Below the pieces are notes generated by a model. The model was not told the origin of the DNA, searched no databases, and saw nothing but the letters and a program-made list of their open reading frames with translations. Below are positions 50,201-62,043 of a stretch of 64,000 nt of DNA, piece after piece; the first letter of the stretch is position 1, and every line of letters begins with the position of its first letter. This DNA comes from Rhea pennata (Eukaryota; Chordata; Aves; Rheiformes; Rheidae). The stretch is from NCBI RefSeq assembly GCF_028389875.1, contig NC_084666.1, positions 64,178,422 to 64,242,421 on the forward strand. Direction: 5' to 3'. The translations under genes and the position numbers were made by a program.

Positions 50201-53200
50201 CACAAAAATCCTCTAAGCCCTAAGATATGAGAGGCACCTGCACAGAGCTAGTTTGCGTACCTAGAGTATGTTTTACCCATAATTTGAATAACCTGTTAGT
50301 GAATAATGAAAATTTGATTTGCTTCAATTAGTAATCACAACATATATATAAACAGGAGTGACATGTCTAGCCATATTAAGCCCTTAAAGCCCATACCACT
50401 CTTACTACTCTATATTCCATTTTCAGTCTGAAGTCAAATGCATAATTTTACATTTCAAATACGTAGTCTGTACAGCTAACAGTAACCTTTGGAAGATAAG
50501 TTTTATATGCACTTCCATCAAGTGTTTTCCTAGTATAACAATCTTGAACAAAATTATATTTAAACTCCATAACTTACACTCTTTGATGAATAGGTAGCTG
50601 AGTGTTAGTACAACAGTGTGACCACTAAATAGGAAGTCTCCACACAATATGTGTGATCCAGTTATGGATAGACCACCACCAGAAATCAGTCGCAGGATCC
50701 TCTGCACCTTTGCCTGAGAATCTCCATTCAACTAAAACACCACAAAAAACAAAGAAACATGGAGTTAGAAAGATAGAAAAGGAGATGTTTACCTTCTTTG
50801 TTTTTTTCCCAGCATTTCTCAAAAAAGTAGCATGTATGCTTATAAAGTTGACAGCTACTAAAGATCAGCTTGGTAACACCTTAACATGCTGTCTGTGCCT
50901 TCCCAGGCTATTTTGTATTAAAATCTACTCATTTTTAAAATAGGCATTATATGAGAATGAGATGCTAAATATACTAGAAGGATTAACACATTATAAACTT
51001 GTAATACTAGTTATCACATAATAGTCACTGATGGAATGGATAAAGATCACTAAAAACCGGTTCCAGTAGTACAGCCTTGTTTACCAGTTCTGTCACTTTA
51101 TACAGAGTTGAGCAATGTTTCCATAAGACAAAAAAAAAAAAAAAAAAAAACACCCCAAAAAACCACACACACAAGCTTGCTTAATTTTACTATTTTACTT
51201 TTGGTTAAAAATTCACTCCAGGATTCCTTTACAGGAGATTAAGCCTGCATTAGGATCAGTTTTTGATTTCCTCACAGATATTAGGCAAACAGCCAGTTGT
51301 ACCTAGCTATTCAAAATTAAGTCTTCGGAAAAAACAGGTTAGAAGGGTAACAGTCTTCTAGAATCAAAAAGAAAAAAATTCATATTGGACAAAAAAAAGC
51401 CATGATGTTTTTCCCATAGTTGCAGCATGCATTTTTTAACACTCTTTCAGGGTAGTTCATCTTGTTTTGATGCCAGTAAAATAAATGAGTTTTCAGCACA
51501 GAAAAGCTTTTCTTTGCTGCACTTGGGGGGGCACCCGCAATACAAGGTCTACTACAGGCAAAGTAGTACGACAATAGTTTAGGCTTTACAATAGCGATAT
51601 GCAAATAAAGTTTTTTTCAAATAGATGTCGATTCAGAAGAAAGGAGCATGCTGAATAGACTAATCTGTCCCAGTCTGAAAGAATAGAACTAAGCAGACTT
51701 AATGCTATACCCCAAGATTGATGAGATCCTACCCAAGTAGTGAAAAAAAAAATATCTCCTGAACTAATTAGCAATACTTTTAAGCTTAAAAGGTACTCTA
51801 CCTTGAAGCATCTTAACAGCAACAACAGCTTGAAGTTGTTACTTTCATGCAACTTTTGATTTATTGCTAGAGATCATACCTACATTTCTGAAGATATCAA
51901 CTGAAAATTGTTTTTGGATGTCATCTAGAATGTATCACGTATTTGTTCTAAGGAGCCATAAGGACTCAGACTAAGCCAAGTATCATGAGGCAAAGGCTCT
52001 TACCTTTGGCGCACACTGAAAATGCATTCCAGGCACAGGTAAGGTGGTAACATACATGGTAATACAGCGGTACAGGTACAAAGTTCCTATTATGAAAAAG
52101 AACCTGCGTCCCACTATTGATCTGAAAAGGAGAACGGGAAAATTCGTATGTAGGATATACATGTATAATAAACAGAAGTCCAGAGCTCTAGGTTTATTAG
52201 ATGGCTAAATCCATAGAGTTAGAGCAGATCTCTAGAAAGAGCTCCAATCCCTGATCCTCACTGCACATTTGGCTAAATCAGATACAGAAAAGTATATTAA
52301 GATGCATTCCTTGCACACAATGTCTTCAGGTTTTAGTCTTACTTGACCATGGCAGGTCAAGATGGACATGGTAACTACTACAAAGTTCCTGCTATGTCTA
52401 TCTAACCCGATTAGCTTTGTCTCAGTCAAATTTAGTTGTACAGTTTAGCTGTGCTGTCAGATATAATCATTTTGCTTGGTTCAGTGATCCATTATAAACA
52501 AGCAGACAACTAAAGTCTCTATAGTTTAAGCAAATGAGAAAACAACGGAAAAAGCTTCTAGTTTAGTACTAGTGGACTATAGATTCCTCCTCAGATTTGG
52601 AAGAGGGTTCTGTTTTGTCTTCTTTAAAATAGCACCAGAGCTTCCTGTTTAAACATACAGATTTCAATAAACATGCTGTGAAGCCCAATCCCAGAATAAA
52701 TTTGAATAGTATATGCAAGTGTCAGAAATTCAGGTTTAAACACTACTATTCAATAATTAGGGGAAAAACCTCACATCTACATATTCAACGCAGACACTGC
52801 GACATTTTCAAAACAAGACATCCCTCTGTCATTTTACTGCCAGCCCTACTCTACCATATTGCTAGATTCTACCATAAGATTTCTTTCAAACAATATGGAA
52901 TTGCTTTCCTTCTAAGTCATGCTGAGACTACTTAAGTTAGATCTACCCAAAGTAAACAAGCAAAACAAGATTTTCAAAGCATGCAGCAGAGAAAATATAT
53001 AGCTACTTACTTATATCTAAGAAACAGCCACTGGAATATCCATAATCCAACTAGTATCATTCCATTTATTTCTGATACAGAAAAAGCCCAATTCACACGA
53101 TCAATATAATCAAAAAATTTATCAGGCAAGGGAGGGCTAAGCTCCTTTGGAGGTACTCTCTCATGGACCACAGTGATCATGACAGTTGTTAGAATCAAGT

Positions 53201-53465
53201 TGAAGAGAGCATAGACAAAGGCAATGCCTGTCTTCCACCATTCCAAAGGAAATTTGTTTCGAGTTTCAGCAGGCATAGCAATCTGGATGTAGTCAGGATA
53301 CTTCTTTGTACTTTTTCGCAGGCCATTGGACAAACCCTTTGGTTTGCTACTGCCATTTTTGTTCTCTTCACTAACAGAGAGAGTAGGTCGTACGTAGCCA
53401 TTAGAAGTGTCATTGTTTTGGCCCTCCATATGCTCTTCAAGCTTTGCTGTCTCAATGGTATTCAT
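47017..53465 (-). CDS. SGMS2: SGMS2, sphingomyelin synthase 2 (5 coding exons, complete)
   Basis: It transfers phosphocholine from phosphatidylcholine to ceramide, making sphingomyelin and diacylglycerol, mainly at the plasma membrane. Five exons (455, 118, 154, 167 and 204 bp) join in phase to 365 residues, the human length. A hydrophilic cytosolic N-terminus (1-78) precedes a multi-pass membrane domain; the first hydrophobic helices lie at about 80-100 and 128-148. The D1 motif PPKELSPPLPD is at 105-115. Motif D3 (CGDFLFSGHT) carries H229. Motif D4 (AHEHYTVD) carries H272 and D276, giving the complete catalytic triad at human numbering. SGMS2 lacks the SAM domain of SGMS1, as here. The cytosolic tail has cysteines at 331, 343 and 348, while residue 332, Cys in human, is Ser. 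CYP2U1 lies downstream on the same strand. Confidence 0.97.
47221..47988 (-). other. SGMS2: SGMS2 intron between coding exons 4 and 5
   Basis: A 768-bp intron with nothing else recognised. Confidence 0.95.
47989..48155 (-). CDS. SGMS2: SGMS2 coding exon 4 (catalytic His272, Asp276)
   Basis: It encodes the end of Tyr243 and residues 244-298: RHFWWYHLICW, the D4 motif with H272 and D276, and TTRLFWWYHSMANEK. The acceptor is GACAG before 48155 and the donor GTGAGT starts at 47988. Confidence 0.97.
48156..50577 (-). other. SGMS2: SGMS2 intron between coding exons 3 and 4
   Basis: About 2.4 kb of AT-rich intron. No exon or repeat recognised. Confidence 0.95.
50578..50731 (-). CDS. SGMS2: SGMS2 coding exon 3 (catalytic His229)
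   Basis: It encodes residues 192-242 and the first base of Tyr243, including RLISGGGLSITGSHILCGD and SGHT with the catalytic H229. The acceptor is TTTTAG before 50731 and the donor GTAAGT starts at 50577. Confidence 0.97.
50732..52003 (-). other. SGMS2: SGMS2 intron between coding exons 2 and 3
   Basis: About 1.3 kb, with an A homopolymer at about 51129-51150 followed by a short CA run. Confidence 0.95.
52004..52121 (-). CDS. SGMS2: SGMS2 coding exon 2
   Basis: It encodes the end of Lys152 and residues 153-191: SIVGRRFFF, then the D2-region sequence GTLYLYRCITMYVTTLPVPG and HFQCAPK. The acceptor is TTTCAG before 52121 and the donor GTAAGA starts at 52003. It is 118 bp and was found from splice sites and homology. 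Confidence 0.96.
52122..53010 (-). other. SGMS2: SGMS2 intron between coding exons 1 and 2
   Basis: An 889-bp intron with nothing else recognised. Confidence 0.95.
53011..53465 (-). CDS. SGMS2: SGMS2 coding exon 1
   Basis: It encodes residues 1-151 and two bases of Lys152: the cytosolic N-terminus with ETAKLEEH near the start, YPDYIQIAMP, two membrane segments and the D1 motif. The donor is GTAAGT at 53010-53005. The start has G at -3 and A at +4, an adequate but not ideal context. The exon continues upstream as 5'UTR. Confidence 0.97.
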
Positions 53466-53583
53466 TCCTAAGCTGTTCGGCCAAACCAGGTTTACTAGTT
53501 AGCAGTACCCAGACTCCTTAATGCTTACTCCTTGAAGTCCAATGTACTTGTTCCTAGATGATTTTTGATTTCTGGTAAAATCC

Positions 53584-53598
53584 TTAAAAAGTGTTCAT
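53584..53598 (-). promoter_or_regulatory. Upstream ORF 2 in SGMS2 leader (4 codons)
   Basis: ATG AAC ACT TTT TAA on the minus strand (Met-Asn-Thr-Phe-stop), 119 nt before the main start codon at its near end. It is the only other upstream ATG in the 206-nt leader segment. Confidence 0.55.
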
Positions 53599-53656
53599 TG
53601 TGTTTTCGCTACTCAGATACCGTAAAGCAAACCTTGGAGACAAGTCTTTCTTCCCT

Positions 53657-53671
53657 CTAGAGCTGTATCAT
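53657..53671 (-). promoter_or_regulatory. Upstream ORF 1 in SGMS2 leader (4 codons)
   Basis: ATG ATA CAG CTC TAG on the minus strand (Met-Ile-Gln-Leu-stop). Its ATG is the first three bases after the proposed splice acceptor, so its -3 context comes from the upstream exon. Confidence 0.55.
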
Positions 53672-56443
53672 CTGAAAAAAAGAAAGAAGTACTTAAGACC
53701 TATGCAACTGGAAGTGTACAGTAAACAAATCTTAAAATGCTTGTTCCAAGTTTAAACCAATTCTGCTTACATATATATGCATTAAAAGGCACACTACAGA
53801 CAGGTGGGTACTGTGAAGTAATTCAAAATCAATGTCTATCAAGTAACTCTCGACAAGTCTGATAAGTTTAGGGGCTAGTATCAATGCAGGCTTTTTGTTT
53901 TTTCTAAATATACAGGATATAGAGACCTTAATGAGCATAATAGCACTTGCTTCATTGGTTGTTGGAATTGAGAGTAATTCATGTTTGCAGCAATATTTGA
54001 GTTTTATAACTCACAGGCACTCTCCACAAATTCTTGCCTCCTTAACCATGGGATTGCTACAGATGTTAACAAAGTTGATCCACACAGATCAGGCGGTCTT
54101 GTTAGTCCAGGGGATGGGACAAAACAGAAGATTACTACAGGATTAAGGCATAAGCAAAAATTACATCCATCTAGAAAATTCACTCAATGACTGACTCCAC
54201 TATTATTTCTTAGATCTGAAAGTGAAATTTCACCCCAAAAAGGTAACAATGCATCTGTAACTGCTGTAGTATACACTAAATAAAGTTTGAATTTTCAGAA
54301 CACTAAGAAATATACTTCTGGATTAAATCCTCAATTACGGTAATCCATGGGTAAGACAATAAAAATGGGTCTGTATTTACCCCTTAAGTTTGTTAAAAAT
54401 GGGCCTGTACAGATTCTAAAGAACAGGAACAAGTAGCCAACTTCATTATCATGCAGGATTTATTTCAGGTTGCATTTGTGAAATTCAGTAAAATCTGCCT
54501 ATTGAAATTTTCAGATAAGTGCATATCTTCTGTAACATTTTCTCCTGAGGAAAAAAAAGGCAACTCACATCTACAGCGCATGAACAGCTCTTTAAATAAT
54601 TGCCATTTTCAGCCTTTGTAGTGCTGTAATACTGCTTACTTACCATAGTTGTGATGTGTATTTTTATTACTCTGTTCAGCTCTTACAGAAAGCACTGTAT
54701 AATCATATGCTAAGTGTTCCTCTTCTACCAGCTAATTATAATTCTTTCTTATCACTTCTCTCTGAGAAGTCTACCACCACCACAGCTTCCTGCACGCCAA
54801 TGCAGGCTGCCGCAGCACAGGCCACCTCCCGTGCAGTTAAGTCATTATGACAGACACTGGAGTTGCTGGTCTCCCTGACCATTACATCACAGAACTTTGC
54901 TTAAAACCAACCCGTTCGGGGTTTGTTTAGGGAGGAAAAAAAAGTGTAATAACAGCTCTCTTGCAATCAAGGACAATCTAAAACCAAAACAGTCTGAAAA
55001 GCATTTAAACTCCCCAGATGTAGTCGTGTCTTTAAACCTGAAGCCTGTGTTGTTATCTCCCAAGGTTCCTTCCTCTCAAGTACTATTTCCTTGTAACAAA
55101 AGGACGCAATTCCACTCTCCTGTTCAGAAAGGCTACACATTCATTCAGCCAACTCGTAGGTGTTTCTTTATGCACTTTAGGAAAGGAAACCTCTTGTCAA
55201 ATTACAAAATGCTGGTAGTTATCTGTCTTCACAAGTCACTTTACACCTGTAGTTCTCGATCCTGTTTAAAAAGTAGCTAAGCTTTTTTTCTTTTTTTTTA
55301 AAAAAGAGGAAAAAAGACATTTAGTATAGTCAGCATATAAATCCTACTGACATCCTTGCTGCTCTTCTTACTGCTCAAAGAGTGAAAAGGGGCTAAAAAT
55401 CCTAATCCTAAATAACATTCATACAAGTAGTCCTAAAATACTCAAAAAAAACCTTCTAAATTAACTGCTCAGTATCTCTGGAATTCACTGTCACCAGTTA
55501 CCTTTTTCTAAATCTTTTTAAGTGTATGAAAATGGAAAAAATACATAAACACACCACAAAATGACAAGTAATAATTCCTGATAGAGTCTGGTAATAAGAG
55601 GAGAAAAAGTAAATTCTGCTTCACTAAAAGAAGGGAATACTTTACCCAGCAGCTGGGGAATGACTTCTGTGATGCTTTCTACAACTAACACAAATATACT
55701 TCTGGAGAAGCTACAGAAACAGCCTTACTTAGTACAGAAATAGGACAACACTCCAGCTTTCACAAATCCTTCTCCAAGCACACACATTCTTCTGCTCCTC
55801 AATCTACTAGAAATAAGCATAACAGAACGCTATGGAGAAAATATAGAAAAAAGTGCTTCTGTTTTAATTTCTCATCTGCACAGACAAATGGAGATACAGC
55901 TAAAGTTAAGATTTTCTAACCTTTGTAATTAAAGTAGCAAAGTTTTCTGTAATGACTAATTTATCAATGCCTAGAAGAAATATTCTAGAGTAATTGCAGA
56001 TTCTTCATACTGCTCAACTGCTTTTACATGCATGTAACAGTAAAACTGTGCTGACATTTTCCTTATCACCAGGATCTTTCTTCACTCCAGTTCACATGTT
56101 TCCAAGAACAGGTTGAGGAGACATGTTTTGCTTAGGTTGTCAGTACTTCTGTAGAAGGCTTGCCATCTTCTGTTTCAGAACCCAAATTTGAAGTAGAAAG
56201 ATTCACAGGCATGGAACCATCCACAAGCATTTGGAAGGAAGATCAAACATTGTTTTCACATAGTCAACACCTCATTTGTAAGAGCTATATTGCTGGAGGG
56301 GATTGACATGTGGGAACATGCTACAACTTCTCCCTATTTTAACCTGGTACTTCGTTTTGATCAAATTATCACCTGCTCTTCAGAATCAAGAGATTCATAG
56401 TCATCAGTTGCACTGAAATAAAATAAAACTGAGTCAAGCAAAT

Positions 56444-56456
56444 GGGGGGGGGGGGG
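56444..56456. repeat. Poly-G tract (13)
   Basis: Thirteen consecutive G on the plus strand. Confidence 0.9.
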
Positions 56457-59400
56457 CAGGGGACAAACATTCAACACCTGTTTCATGAGTTCATCCTCAA
56501 GTATTGTTTACTTTCCTGTTTATGAGACCTGATCTCAGAAGCAAGTCATTTCAATTAAGTTGATTATTATACAGCAAGCACCTTTACGTCCATCTCCATG
56601 TCTACTCTATAACTAAACAGCTTAGAAATAGTGTTCCATTTCCTATAAGAAATGCCCAAAGGCCAGCAATAGAAAACAAGCTTTTATACTCTGCTCCAGC
56701 AAGCATTAGTTCATAGAAGAATCAGTTTCATTAAATAAAAATACGATGACATACAAACATGACATTGTTTACCTACTGCATGTCTCTGGATTTATCTATA
56801 AGAACCGCAGCTGAACCATTGATTTGTCATGTGTTTCCATTAAATGGCTAGAAGAAATAGAAGTGGAATGCAAACTGTTTCATTCCACCCCCAAAGCAAT
56901 ACAAAGAACAGATGATCCTATCCCAAAGTAGAGATCACAGAAGTCTCCCAGAGCTTTGTCCCACTTTTACTTACAGCAAGAAAATACCGTACTGACAGAA
57001 CAAAGTACGCTGCTAAGCCTCTTCATTTATAAAAACTTACTATTCCTTCACATTCTGATTCTCAACAAAACATGTACATACACTTCAGAAAGGTATTTTG
57101 TATCTCCAACCTCAAACCAAGTATGAAACATGCTTTGATTATTTTTTATATAAAACACAATAGTGCAATGAAAGCTTTAGTTTATTCCAACACAGCCTTT
57201 TTAACCCTCAAAATAGGAAAACATTAAATAAAGTTTTAACAAGTGAAACTGTCTGGCTCCAGCTTTTCCCTCCAGAATTTTAATGCAACACCAGATCTTA
57301 ATGGAACATTATACTAATGCAACATTCATAAGTGAAGCCACTTATTTTGTTTCCCAGAATTTAATCTTTATTTTGTATATCCATTTCAAGGATCACTAAT
57401 CACTGCAAACAGTCTACTTCACAAGACATTCACCTTTTGATCACTGAAGGCCAAGGGACATAACATCTTGAAGTCAGCACACTTAAAGAGACAAAGACAT
57501 GGGTCATAGTAAATAGTCAAAGTTTAACCTCACAGCTGTATTTAAATAAAAGACTCTTAAAGAAACAGCTAAGCTTAGTTTCCTATGGTTTTCTGTTGAG
57601 CTGTACTGTGCTTCCTTTGAGGTTTAATGTTGCAGTATGAGAGCCCTCTTCCCATTTATCTATTTACCTGTTTTCAAGGATACAGTAACAGCTTAATATC
57701 TTCATAATATCTCCCTCAAACTGGAGAAACGAGTTTCTGGTTGAAACTGGACTGATAGACAAGACACACATAATGACTGCATTACTCTCACTCTCTATAG
57801 AGGCCAAACTATAAATAAGCAATCAGTGAATTACATTTATTTCAGGATTCTAAAGGCATAAGGAATTAAAAACACCACCAACCACCACACACCACTATCA
57901 GTTCATCTAACCAAGAGAAGATAGCAAGAGCAATTTCAAAGTTTTACATTGCTATAAGATGACACAAGTCAAAACTGTCACTGTTAAGGATAGTTTCTGG
58001 AAGCAATATTTATGTAAACACAAAGCAGTATTTAAACAGTTTCCTTCAGTGCAAAGGCTAGACATACAAGTAAACAAAAATGTAAATGCAAGGAGCAGCT
58101 GAACATAGGCAATAGCATTACTCCCTAGGTCTCAATTGTGTATAGCCTCCCTATTCTTTGCCAGTCTTCACATTTTGAAAACACTGAAATCTATCAGCTG
58201 ACTTTAAAGTTTTAACTAAGCATTAGACTAAAATGGAAAATACAGAAGAGTGTTTCACTTTTACCACATTTGTAGTTTATTTTACCTTTTCTCTTATTTT
58301 AAGCTATGCAGTTCAGCTTTGCTCCCCCTTCTGTGCTTGCTCACCAGGAACACTACAGTAGGAGGTTTGTTTTCATTTCCTACTCATATTTTTTAAACAA
58401 CTGGCATTCTTAATGCCAAAGCAAACCAATTGCTGTAGTCCTTTCTGCAGCTGTGCCTCCACTCCCAGAAGCCTGCTCCCAATGTGGATAAGATTTTAGT
58501 TGCCAATAAATTATAAATACATGCAAGCAGTTAGTTCTCTCCTCTCCTCCTAAGATAGCTGTTGTATGAAAGCCACAGAATTAGCATGCATCTGTTTGGG
58601 ATTGGTTATTAACAGATATACCCAATGACAAAAGTTACACACAAAAAAGTCATTATGCTTATTTAGCAAGAGTGTACCACTAGCCACCTTTACTGGTCTG
58701 GTCTCCAACCCTGGTGTTCCCAAACACTTCCTACAAGGCCAAAGCAACGTGCACAATCTGGTCAGCACCTCCCACGCCCAAGCAGAGCCAGTATCAACAC
58801 TGCCACATAAGTGCTGAGAGCTCTGCCTTTTATCTGGTTTTTTTGTATGTTCAGCATTTCCTAGCTAATTTCCATTCAATAAATGGATACACTGACCCTG
58901 AAGCAGCAAAGTGTTTTAAGGATTTCAGAAGTGAGAGTTAAAATAAATTCTCCACTCTCTTCTCAGCTTTGCTGCAATACAGATGAACAGTCCCATGCAA
59001 GTTATTTAGAACCCTATCATTACCACCTGCGGGAAGGTTCCCCACCCAGAGCAAGTCTTTGCACAATGCAGACAAGAAGATTACTGCTCACTTTTAAGGG
59101 CCCCCATCATTCCACAGGCACTGCCCATGTGCACCAAATAGGCAAACTCTGTTTTCTCCAGGAGACAGGGCACATGATGTCTTTAATAAGGGAGTAGTAG
59201 TACTCTGACCTTGATATTTTAGTAGAGATTATTGGGGCAGAGGAAGTACCCATATTGTGCTTGAGAAAAATCAGCATCAGCTTGAAGAATCTGTAGCCTG
59301 TTGCTTCAGGGAAGTCAGCTGCCTTGATACCACTGAGCTTTCTCAGAAGTCTTCTGCTCATACGAGCTCCCCTTCTCTCCTGATGAAGGGCTCTACATAT

Positions 59401-61604
59401 CTCACAGTGAAAAATTGTAGGCCCCTCTAACATTCCCCTTACACTGTATTCTTCTCCATCCTATGACAAGAATTCTTACTAAGGAAGCTGATCTTGCCAG
59501 AACAGCCTTGGACAAATGCTGACAGCAATCTGCCTTTACTGCAACTTCCCTGTACAACTTGGTGAGCATAATGCAATTCCTTCTTTGAAATCTCAGTATT
59601 TTCAGAGGCATCTCATCTACTGAAGACCAACTAAATTCAAAGCATCTAATACAATTCCGTGCTCACCCTAAAACATCTCTGCATTCATAAGTCAAACCTT
59701 CTGCATGCACAAGGCGTGTTTGCCTCAGTACATTACTGGCAGGTAATTTACTACATTTTAAGCAAGAGGCAATAGCAAATGCTATTTGCCTCTTAACTGG
59801 ACATTTTAGTGTTATGTCTAAGTAAAAGCTGGAATGTCTCAACATGCAGTTGAGAGAAGACTTCTCTATGGATGTCCTTTGTTTTTAACCTATTAATACC
59901 TTCTGTTATACTACTTACACCTCTCTGAGCTGCAAGAGGGCTGTATAATCTCTGAACTAACAAGCTGTCATTCAGAAAGTATCAGAAAACAAGGAAAAAA
60001 AATCTTAAAGTTCTGGCAAAGAGACATCCAGAATTTAAAGTTTTGAGGGAAGTTCAAATACTGAAAGAGAAAGTTGAATGTCAGCAACCAATTGTGCCCA
60101 TAAACTCAGCCATTCCCCTTGCATACTTTCCTCCACCTCCCAATAAGCGTCAATGAAAATGTTCCACTACATTTTTTAAACTTAAGTCAATCATGGAAGG
60201 GAAAAAAAAAAAAATTAAAAAAAAAATCGCAGTTTGAAAAAGCTGTCTTTTGGAAGACAAATGATAATTGTTTTGTATCCTACACTAAAAGTAGTCACCA
60301 GAGACACCAACTCTCCTTTAAGGTGCCATATTAAGAGCCCCAAACTGAGAGTCAAGCAAAGACACAGTAACAAATAATTTGAACCTAGAAACAGCAGGTG
60401 TTTTAACCAGTTAAAGCAGCAAGCAGTTCTTTCATTTCTATTATTCAAAATAATAAGATATACTTTAATGATGTTTTAAGTAAAACAAAAAAAGCACTCA
60501 ATCTAGCTGCCTCAGCTTCACTTAGTGACATTAAGAATCATTATACTTTTAACCTTATGGAAATACATTGCTGTGTTATATCAGCTCACTCAACATTAAG
60601 TAATTCAAATTGTGTAACTGAAATTCTAATAAAACAAAGATCTTCCTTGAAATCCACTATGGTATTAGGCAGTATTTTAGGCTGAAGCATTTTTCTAATC
60701 TACTTTATACAGTTACAAAAATTTAAATAGATTTCTTCCAGGTGCTACTCTTCAGAAACAAGGACTGAAATTCTTTAAGCTCCCTGCACACCAAATTTTC
60801 AAGGAGGTCCAATCAAGTAAGTTTAACTTTTTATTGTTATAAAGGATGAAAAGACATGTTCAAGAACAGCATTCTATACTTCTGACAAGTTGGTGGTTAA
60901 TCAGACCAGAAATGCAACACAGGAGTTGAGAAGGTATCTTCCAAAAGTGGCCAAGAGATAGATCTAGGGCCAGACTACTTGCCTTACAACTTACAGATTA
61001 AAAACAATCCTACAAATTAAATAGCTTTGCCTTAGTGTAATTGTGTGTAAAATTTAATACCTACATAAGCTTCAAAAACAGTAGGTGTATTCCCCCCTCC
61101 CCAGTTAATTCTTCAGAGTAACTGAGATGCTTCTAGCTTTACTTCTACATCCAGGGGTCAGAAAAGATTTAGAGATTCCTCCCCAATATACCCAACACCA
61201 CTAGTAACATGACGCCAAATGAAATTCTTCTAAATATTTAATGATATCCAATTAAGCCTTTGAGATCAAACAGCACTTCAACTGCAGATGAACAATAACC
61301 TAACAACCTAGAAGAGTGGCATTCAGATTTGTATATGTCTAAAGCTTGCAGAAGAAAGTCATGTTCCTTCCTGGCAACTTCAGAAGACTGTAAAGCATAT
61401 TGATCTACTGCTTCTGATAAATCAGCAAGGTTATTTCAGGCTGATCGCATACTGGTCAAAACTTTGTTTACAGTGATAGCTTTAGGCCTATATCCATCTG
61501 AGCAGTAATACACAAAAACAAAGGTTTTTCCTTTGCAGTGTTTTTTTTTCAACCCCTTTCCCCCATATTCTGAAAAAAAGTAGAAACTATTAGAAAAAAA
61601 AAAA

Positions 61605-61621
61605 AGAAAGAAAGAAAGAAA
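61605..61621. repeat. (GAAA)n microsatellite
   Basis: Four GAAA units following a poly-A run. Confidence 0.9.
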
Positions 61622-62018
61622 CCAAACACACATGCTGTCCCTTACTGCCAGTTGACTGGCCAGAGAAATGGAAGGGGTAGACGGAACAGCCCAACACCAC
61701 CACCACTCCACCCTAGCAGAAAAGGGACTCCAGAGTAGCACATAGCTTTTTCATCTCATATGTCCATATTCCTTAAGGGCAGAGCACACTTGTGGTTGAA
61801 GAGACTTACACTGCTCCTTACAAGGCCTATGTTCCTTTTTAGCTTTCATGTTGTCCTTACATTACTTTGGGTAAAAGAACCTATTTCGCCCTTTATGGAG
61901 TCTGGAATGCCCCTATATGAAGAAACAGATGCCTATCTACTGCCTGATAGCTGGACCTAGGCATAGCACAGGTACGGAAGAAGCCTAAGGCCTGCTATCT
62001 TACAAGCACCCAGGACCC

Positions 62019-62043
62019 TCCCCCCCCCCCCCCAAAAAAAAAA
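62019..62043. repeat. Poly-C / poly-A junction
   Basis: About 15 C followed directly by about 10 A, then a short GA-rich run. Confidence 0.85.

Larger units (their letters stand above)
53466..53671 (-). other. SGMS2: SGMS2 5'UTR segment in the first coding exon
   Basis: A pyrimidine tract ending TTTTTTTCAG on the minus strand (53672-53689) is a strong acceptor whose exon would start at 53671 and run into the coding sequence. That leaves 206 nt of leader before the ATG. SGMS2 is known to have non-coding upstream exons in mammals, which supports this reading. Confidence 0.65.

Noticed and set aside
54897-55280. A 127-codon plus-strand open frame
   Set aside because: No recognisable family, no splice or promoter context, and biased composition; consistent with chance in this intron.
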